Assembly: GCA_001695595.3 (NCBI GenBank)
Contig: MBPM02000002.1
Span: 2,393,608-2,457,607 of the forward strand
DNA from: Plasmopara viticola
Taxonomy: Eukaryota; Oomycota; Peronosporomycetes; Peronosporales; Peronosporaceae
Direction of reading: 5' to 3'
DNA: 64,000 nucleotides
Numbering within the stretch: the stretch's first letter is position 1; each line of letters opens with the position of its first letter. The translations under genes and the position numbers were made by a program. Shown here in pieces: positions 56,964 to 64,000 of the stretch. The notes under the pieces were generated by a model. It had not been told where the DNA came from, made no database searches, and saw only the letters and a program-made list of their open reading frames with translations.

Positions 56964-57748
56964 ATGTCGGATGCAAATGCTAATATTGCTCGCTGTACAG
57001 GAAAGCTCTTCGTCGTGAGCTCGATACGTTTGCGACAATGGCAAAAATGGAAGCCACAACAAACAATCCATCTAGTGACGATATGGTGCGTCTGCTAATA
57101 ATGCTTAGGCTTGACAATTAATGTCTGAGTCTGGATATCGTGCGATTATACAGTTTCCTCCGTACGAGACGACGTCGGAGTCTTTTAAGACTACATTGCA
57201 TAAGCCAGCGCAGAAGAATAAGGAGCGTGTAACAGCTACAATACAGTAACGTCGGGCTTCTTTTCACGGGAAAGAGCTGGGTTCTGGCGCAACAAAAGCC
57301 ACAAGTTTTGCCGGGATCAGTGAAGAAAGCGAATACGGGCTAATTACCGCCAATGTTGACAACGTTCTCACCGGCCCCTCCAAGGTGCGTATGTGAGCTG
57401 CATTTATATAACTAGATGCTCATTGAGGTCTACTGCATCAGTTCTGTCCTCACGTAATGCGTCGGGAAACTCACGCTACATGCAATTTGAGCAATAATTG
57501 GCAAAGGAAGTTATTGATTTGGACCAGCTTCGCAACCTTAGCTGGGGTGGTATCGACAAAGTATCGACCTACAGTGTGGCGGCTGCTGTTGGTATGTTGG
57601 TTACTTGCTGAAAGATGAGTACACTTTTCGCGATTTACTGATCTAAGATATGACTTTGTGCGGTGTAGAGATATATACCGTCAAGAAAGGATCGGCTGAA
57701 GGCTATGTTGTAGCGAAAGCGTCAAGAGTACGTAGAACTACTTCAACG
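56964..57748 (+). pseudogene. TBC-domain (Rab GTPase-activating) gene remnant
   Basis: Exon-like pieces with GT-AG borders remain. They give KALRRELDTFATMAKM, then PPYETTSESF, then EVIDLDQLRNLSWGG, then a frame-shifted TKYRPTVWRLLLG, then RKRQEYVELLQR. The last three are the start of a TBC domain of the TBC1D22 type (LRxLSWxGIPxxxRPxVWRLLLGYLP). Breaks: CAG-TAA near 57249, CAA-TAA in the MQFEQ exon near 57495, and a one-base frame change just before TKYRPTV. The catalytic Arg and Gln finger region (IPxxxR with later YxQ) is not preserved and the domain stops early. No intact copy is in this window. Confidence 0.75.
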
Positions 57749-59008
57749 ATAAAATTACATTGAACATTCGCAATGCAAAAACACTTGCAAATTTGCACGT
57801 ATGAAAGCTGATAATTTGCGACAAAAGATTATTGTTCTAAGAGGCAGGTATACAATATTATGGTTGGCACGCATGGGCAAAAAATTAACTTGTAGTACTA
57901 TCAGGTTGAACCGGATGCGGTAAGTTGACCCAGAACCCTGTGATCCTACATAACACTTAAATCCAATGATGTTCACTCCAGCCAATCAGAAATCATTAGG
58001 GGTACTGGGGGGGGACTGGTTAGCGGCTCCCTGGATCGGCCACACTCTTTAATCAGGCGAACAAGATTCCGTCTTATGGTTCTCGTATCGAAAAATATAC
58101 TGAGATTCTGTTCAAAGTTGTGTCGTTGCTCTTAACAGCTCCCGTAGAAACACCAAATCATCTAGTGATGATTATCAAGGCCCTAAACTGCAGTGAAAAA
58201 CAGCGAATGCATCGAATATGCAATTTCAATACAGTTTTACAGAGTAAGTAGTTGTCGCGATTATAAAGTGACGCTGCACCACAAGTTTTCGTAACGTCAT
58301 CGCGTTGTAGTGAGAGTCCACGCATGCCACAAGATCGGCCAAGCCTTTGCGGCGCCACGATTGTATATTATCCATCCAAGATTGCAACATTGCTGCGCCA
58401 AATGAGCCAAGCTACATTTGCTTAAGATTTTCTATCCTGCAGCCGAAGAAAGCGCGTTGCGATCGAATCATTCGACATAAAAAATTGTCGCACTCGATCA
58501 CTGGCTTAACCTTGCTTCCACTAGTCTATACATCTTTAAAGCATAATGCGCACAACTAGTAGTTCAAGGTGGCAGGGGTTATGTTTAGCAGAAAGGCTTA
58601 GAATGATCTCATGTCCTTCCATCAATATTAGCAAACTTCATCAATCGCTACTCTGTCCACGGTGGCCTCCATCTCTACCAGGGCTAAAGATTTTGTCAAA
58701 GATCCACATGTAGGATGTTCATTTTCCCACTTTTGCTCAGCATTGCTGTAAGCCTTCGTAAGTGATGTGCATCTTCCGAGCAGCTCGTCCGACATGCCAT
58801 GTAAATTTGTATCAACCTTCTGCGGTCGAGTCTGCTGGCATAGCATTACGATATATGCCTTTGATTCGATCTGGACAGTTTTGTGCGTCGGCGAAGCGAT
58901 TAATCAATATTTTTTTTGTCTTCAATCGCAAACTCGTCCTAAAATAGACCACGGTTCGCGTTGCGATCCATAATAAATAGTCACAGAAATGAACTTGAAG
59001 TTAGATTA
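57749..59008. other. Mostly unassigned; possible coding relic
   Basis: About 1.3 kb. On the minus strand, 58628-58846 reads LDTN-like NLHGMSDELLGRCTSLTKAY and QKWENEHPT, which looks like former coding sequence rather than chance, but I cannot name the family. The rest shows nothing. Confidence 0.35.
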
Positions 59009-59290
59009 ATCCATAATGACTTGTGACTTGTCTTTCAGTGTGTACCGAATCATATTAAGGTGTAAAATTAAGCTAAGTTTTTCAACCATGTAATCTCAGA
59101 ATATTGTTTCCGGTATCTGTGAACTACGCAAAAAACAATATTATAAGGCGAGAAGCATTCGATCCCCAGACTGATAGAAATTTTTAATTGAAATGATTAA
59201 GGATATTGATGAACAAAAGCCAAGTATGACAGCCGATTTACACCGTAGAGTCTGCCTTTATTCACTCGATTGACTGCTATTGTGACGCAA
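59009..59290 (+). pseudogene. GDP-hexose phosphorylase fragment (exons 2-3 with introns)
   Basis: This aligns with 34.64-34.91 kb of the intact phosphorylase gene. It covers the end of exon 2 (ATCC.....TGACTTG..ACT.GTC and the exact 16-mer CGAATCATATTAAGGT across the exon 2/intron junction), a poorly kept exon 3, then ACAAAAGCCAAGT and TTCACTCGA.TGACTG in the following intron. Because introns are included, this is a DNA-level duplicate and not a retrocopy. The reading frame is lost. Confidence 0.75.
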
Positions 59291-60396
59291 CCGTCGTCAC
59301 TGGTAATTCTGCCGGTAAAGTCCATAACGACATAGAATAACATTGTTTCATGTATACATATGCATTATAGGATTAGGCGGTTACATAGTTGCAGACCAGA
59401 AGCAGGGTCCAGCTGCTTAAAATTATTAAACGTCAAGAGATCTTATTGATTGAAAGCAATCCATAATGTGTAAAAAGCCGGATGGAGTAAAAAGAATGCT
59501 AGCTTTTAGGATGGTAGCAGTGGATGGCTGGGGACCAATAGTCCGGCTGTTGCAGGCGTAGATTCAGTAGAATTTTTCCTTTAATATTATTTCTCAGTTT
59601 GCTTTGTGCAAATTACGACCTTCCTCTTTCACCAACTTCGTTCCGCTCGCAGCTCAAGCCTTGTCCGACAACTGACCTCCGAAGAGCTTTCTTTGTGAGT
59701 GTGTACATAGTACGACTTATCGTGTCAAGTTTAAAAGTTCAAGGCAAGAGTGCTTGTGGTCACAAAGTGAGAAGCGAGTCATCTTGTGCTTATTGTTACG
59801 AGCCACATAGTGAAAATTACTAGAGGGTAGTCTTCCAGCACGAACTTAACAGTTTGTGGTTGATTAGTGCGTTCGCAAGCTAGTGTTGCAAACCAACTTA
59901 AGCTTCTCCAGCTGATCTGTGGCCAAATGCTCTTGTATCTTGGTGAATACTTGTCCCGCTGCAAAAAATACGTTGAATCACTTCCAGATAAATTACTTAC
60001 TTGGATTTGGTTGATCTACATCTGTTACTTCTGAGCTATTTCGTTGGGCTTCATTGTATGGAAAACGAGCGACTCGTGATCCTAAAAACCCGTTCTTTAA
60101 CACCGCTGAGTTCTTAACGAGCCATAACAAGGAAATGAACAAATCAGTTCCGAAAGAACTTGTGGTCAACACCGGTTAAAGGCCTGAAGCTTGTCATACT
60201 AATTAATCAAATTCCCACATTGTAAATCCTCAGGGGCCGGGAACCTATTACACGACCTCACTGAAAGTCTGAACACCGTATTCAGAAAATCCAAGAACTT
60301 CTAAAAGGTTCATTGGAACACTTTATATACTCATACATAGATTGCGGACTGTAGAAGGCTTTATAGGTCTGGTAGAACGCTGAGAAGCTCAGCAAG
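59291..60396. other. Probable leader or LTR region of the Ty3 element
   Basis: About 1.1 kb before the gag-like start at 60397. It may contain the 5' LTR; TGTTACGAGCC near 59795 is a possible LTR start. Its partner would lie outside the window, so I cannot prove it. Confidence 0.3.
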
Positions 60397-63300
60397 TATG
60401 TCTCAACGAAGAGGTCGTAAGGCTGAGCGCCCATCTCTAACCCAAGAGGACATTAATAGCACTTTCGACGACAAGTAAACTTTACGACTGACGTCGCGCT
60501 CGAGTTCATGAGTGCCGGCTTCTAATGTTGCGGCGATTACCAATGGCCGAGCGGATTTAATCGCTCGGGCTAGTTTTAATCCTTCTGCAGCAAAAGGGGT
60601 TGACACTTTTTCCACGCAGTAACTTTTGCTCAGCAACAAGAGCAACATAAAGTCCAGAAGCAACCTCAAATACCAGCCTACATCCAACAGGCTAATTAGC
60701 ACTTTGAATTTCTCGTCGTCTCAAGAGGCGAGCAGAAGAAGTATCCTCTCGATTGTGAGAAAAAAATTGGCAACGATATTAACTTATGAAAACTCAACCT
60801 CCTCTCAGAAGAGGTTGTGCAACAAAACAGTATCACACTAACAAGCGCTACTTGATGACAACAATATTGCCAGTTTTGTGACGCTCATTTTGAGCAAGTT
60901 CGGCAGATCCGTAGTTAAATATCTGACTGGGAGTGCATGAATGTGCTCAAGACATGAGCGCTGTTCAAATCTCATTTGCGTACACGCTTTAGGCTTAACA
61001 ACTTCGAGTTTTATCTTCGATAAAGGATGTTTTACCGAAACAAAGGATAGCTATCCATTAATATGTCTCTTTATTTAAGATTTGATGTCTTAAAGTACAT
61101 ACAAAGTCAGTGAGTGTGCAAAGTGGCTCAATTTACAGAATGGATTGTGGGAAGAGACCGCAAGGAAGAGCAAATAAAAAAGTTCGAGTACTCTACTGAA
61201 GGCCATTGAAATTGCCTTTAACTTCGAGTTTGCCCATTCTTTGGGTAGACCAAATCGTGTATTGGCCAAGTCTTTCAAGACGGTGCCCATAGAGTCGGGC
61301 TATCGTGCAAAACAGTCACGACCTCAGAAACCATAGCGAATCAAGAAGAGGGAGGACAAGAACGGCGACTGGGCTAAATCGGCAACATGTAACAATTGTA
61401 GCGATCTCGGCACATAGCTGAGCAAAGTACCGCTCCTGAACCTAAGGGAGCAAATTGTTGTACTAGAAGTACATTTTATGTTTTCCTCTACGCAGAAACT
61501 CAAGCCTTTAATACGTAGGTCAAGAGAGACCTGTCACCGTCCTTATCGACAATGGATGTAATCTCAACGGTTTGTCCGAGGACTTGGTGAAGCGACATGA
61601 TCTCGAAGTGACTTAGGGTGGCTACAACTAGTCATTAACAGACCGTGCACATGAAGTTGCAGACACCTGGTTTCCCTGCAACATCGGGAACGTTCCATAT
61701 CGGGCATATTTCTGAGAGAAAGCATGTTAATATCGGCATGATATGGTTTCGAGAGCGAAATGCATGTATCAACTAGACTGGAGGACGAACAACTTCTCGC
61801 ATTAATACGGGGCACCACGCGCCATTCAGCTAAACCCGCAGAGCCAATGTACGGCCAGATGGGCTAATGGATAACGCTAGGCTCGCATAAATCAGAGCGA
61901 TGGTTTAATTCTCATCACTATCGGCAACAAGGCCATCATGGCCTTCAACAAATGACGCAACAGATCTATTCTCACCACTGCTTGAAAATATTGCGTCACG
62001 TCAAAGACATTGGAGCTGTCTATTTGGTCATTCGCATAATTTCGAGAAGACTGAGCGCTTCAAATATTAAGAGTGAAATTTGCGTAAAGACAATCCGGCG
62101 TATGAAGCTCTACGCAAGTATGCAAGCGCCGTTATTAACACAGAGCTTCTTATCGAGACGGCTCCACTACGAGGAGAAATTAAGCAAAAATTTCTCTTAC
62201 TAAAGCCCGATACCAAGCCGATATTTGTCGAACAATAGCGCCAGAGTCCTTAACAGCGCAGGACAATCCAAGGATGGAGAGATGATTCAAGCGGGCATTA
62301 TTCGACCAAGTACGTCTGCCTTATCGGCACCAAGGCTTAGTGTCGAGAGGCCTGTAGGTTAGAGCATTGTGCCCGATTATTGTCAGCATAATCTGGCGAA
62401 AATCTTGTTGGCGATACCGATTCCGCACAAGGAAGATACCTTTGACGCCATGTCCAGTAGTCATTTTTTTCGCGCATGGACCTACTATCCGGTTCAATTG
62501 CGCGTATCGGGTACCATATTTTCCGCTTCATTACTTCAGAAGGTCTATTTGAGTATTTAGTCAGTTTTAGCGGAAGACCGGTTGCATAAAACCGGCGTTT
62601 GCAAAAGTATTTCGAGATATAAGAGGCGTGATGAGAATCTACTTTGATGGCATCTACGTGTTCTCGCAGAGTGAAGATGTTGCAAACCACATATCGGTTT
62701 TAGTAATCGTACTTAAATGGTGTAAAAACAAAAACTTTACATCCAGTTGTCAAAGTGTCAGCTCTCCGAGGATGAGATTTCATGCCCAACAAATTTTGTC
62801 GAACGAATGTCTCCGATTGGACCCCGACAAGATTAAGATCATCGCTGAATGATCTGACCCAAGACAAAGAAGCAAATGGAGTGCTTCTTATGCCCGACAG
62901 TTTGTGTCTCGAGGTTTGGCAACGACTTTGCGCAATTGGCAGGACCACTCCTCGACAGTATTAAGAAATATATACACATACCACAATACGTAGACCTCAC
63001 TTCCGGTCGGAAATCTCTCGAGCTCTCGAACGAATAACTACGCTCTTCACCAAACTCAAGCACCGCTTGACGCTTCCACCTCTTTAAAAATTTTGAGCTT
63101 TTTGGAGCTATTTGGTATACGAATGGACACCTCGAACTTTGCGATCAGGGTAGTCTTATTTTAAAAGCAAGGAAAGCAAGAGCATTTACTGGTCGAAAGA
63201 CGAAGCAGCCGGGTTGAACTTGCGTGTTCGTGAGAAAGAGCTACTTGCAATTATTTATGCGCTAGAGTTAAGGCGTGTGTATCTTTTTGATCAATCATTC

Positions 63301-64000
63301 ACAGTCGAAACAGATCACAAATTACAATAATCCTGACGCAAAAGGCTACAAGCCGCAGAGTAGCTCTTCAATGATCTTGCTTGTTCCAGCCTTTATTCAA
63401 GTATTATCTTTGTGAAACGAATAACGTGGCCGATGCACTGTCAGCAATCTAGAACTCGAGCGTAAAGTAGCTTAGGTTAGCTTGCAAGCGCTACTGAAGC
63501 GGCAAAGATTCACGAGATCGTGGTGACAATCAGGACGAACAAGATTACAGCTGATCAATCCGCAAAGACAATGTATGCGTGGAATAGAGGCCTCAGTACG
63601 TCATCAAGAAGCCAAAATAATGAAGATGAGGAGCCAAAGTACTCATCGCAGGCTGGTATCTTGTATGCTCAAACTTGCATAGATGCGACACCACGACTGT
63701 ACATTACAGACGACGGAGACCTATTAATACGCGTCATATGTGAGAACCACAATTCTGTATTGACAGGCCACCCAGGATCTTACAAGATCTACGTGGCCGT
63801 ACATCAAAAGTACTACTGGCTAAAAAGGACGAGGAACATCCAGCGCTATGTCAACACTTGCGAATTGTGTCAGCGCAACAAGGCTAAGCAGACTAAACGT
63901 TTACTTCAATCTCTGGGTATTCCAAGAGGCAAATGGGTAATTATTTCAGTGGACTTCGCCGTCTCTTCACTGGAGACCAAAAATTGGTATGGTGCCGTCA
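60397..64000 (+). mobile_element. Decayed Ty3/gypsy retrotransposon, cut by the window edge
   Basis: Domains run in Ty3 order. Gag starts near 60397 (MSQRRGRKAERPSLTQEDI). A broken zinc knuckle, CNNCSDLGT, lies near 61390, with the His lost. The protease is VLIDNGCNLNGLSEDLV (61535-61590). RT is near 62285 (MIQAGIIRPSTSALSAP), then PIPHKEDTFDAMSSSHFF, with the thumb at LRLDPDKIKIIAE (62805-62852). RNase H is REKELLAIIYALELR near 63230. The integrase zinc domain is GHPGSYKIY...YYWLKRTRNIQRYVNTCELCQ (63760-63870), running to the edge. Stops and frameshifts occur in every domain except the last, which is open to the window end. Confidence 0.85.

Noticed and set aside
1..64000. CRISPR arrays, bacterial operons, riboswitches
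   Set aside because: Nothing of the kind is visible; gene content and introns are eukaryotic.

Overview
The window is repeat-rich eukaryotic DNA from an oomycete, most likely a Phytophthora or downy-mildew relative (Peronosporaceae). The evidence is a pair of secreted WY-fold RXLR-like effector genes, short introns of about 50-75 bp, compact housekeeping genes, and many decayed Ty1/copia, Ty3/gypsy and LINE elements. The species cannot be named from sequence alone.

Layout. 0.4-6.2 kb: a decayed LINE. 6.4-9.8 kb: a convergent pair, an Nop6-like RRM protein (+) and a SelO protein-AMPylator (-). 10.1-10.8 kb: a broken secreted/ankyrin ORF, ended by a short LINE-derived element. 12.9-17.3 kb: a complete but frameshifted copia element with two LTRs and a 5-bp target duplication. 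17.3-22.9 kb: almost featureless, apart from a perfect 21-bp hairpin. 22.9-26.7 kb: BMS1 and a tRNA-Arg(UCU). 28.0-30.1 kb: a dead aminopeptidase fragment facing a membrane-protein gene. 30-34.4 kb: retroelement debris. 34.5-37.5 kb: two intron-rich genes that face each other, a GDP-hexose phosphorylase (7 exons) and a sirtuin-like protein (7 exons); I assembled both by hand from splice sites. 37.9-42.7 kb: effector 1, with three copies of one LINE family around it. 42.7-50.3 kb: nested copia and gypsy debris. 50.4-53.1 kb: an intact M1 aminopeptidase. 54.5-56.7 kb: effector 2. 57.0-59.3 kb: a TBC-domain pseudogene and a GDP-hexose phosphorylase fragment. 60.4 kb to the edge: a decayed Ty3 element.

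The most interesting signal is that two blocks of this window are old duplicates that lost opposite genes. The left block (28-42 kb) keeps the membrane protein and GDP-hexose phosphorylase but has a dead aminopeptidase. The right block (50-59 kb) keeps the aminopeptidase but has only the tail of the membrane protein and a shred of the phosphorylase. Both blocks keep an effector gene. The right effector copy also preserves the unoccupied target sites of two LINE-family insertions that flank the left effector, so the insertions can be dated after the duplication and their ends defined to the base.

The housekeeping genes have separate jobs: BMS1 and the Nop6-like protein both act in small-subunit ribosome assembly, SelO in mitochondrial redox control, and the aminopeptidase in peptide turnover. 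No operon-like linkage is implied.
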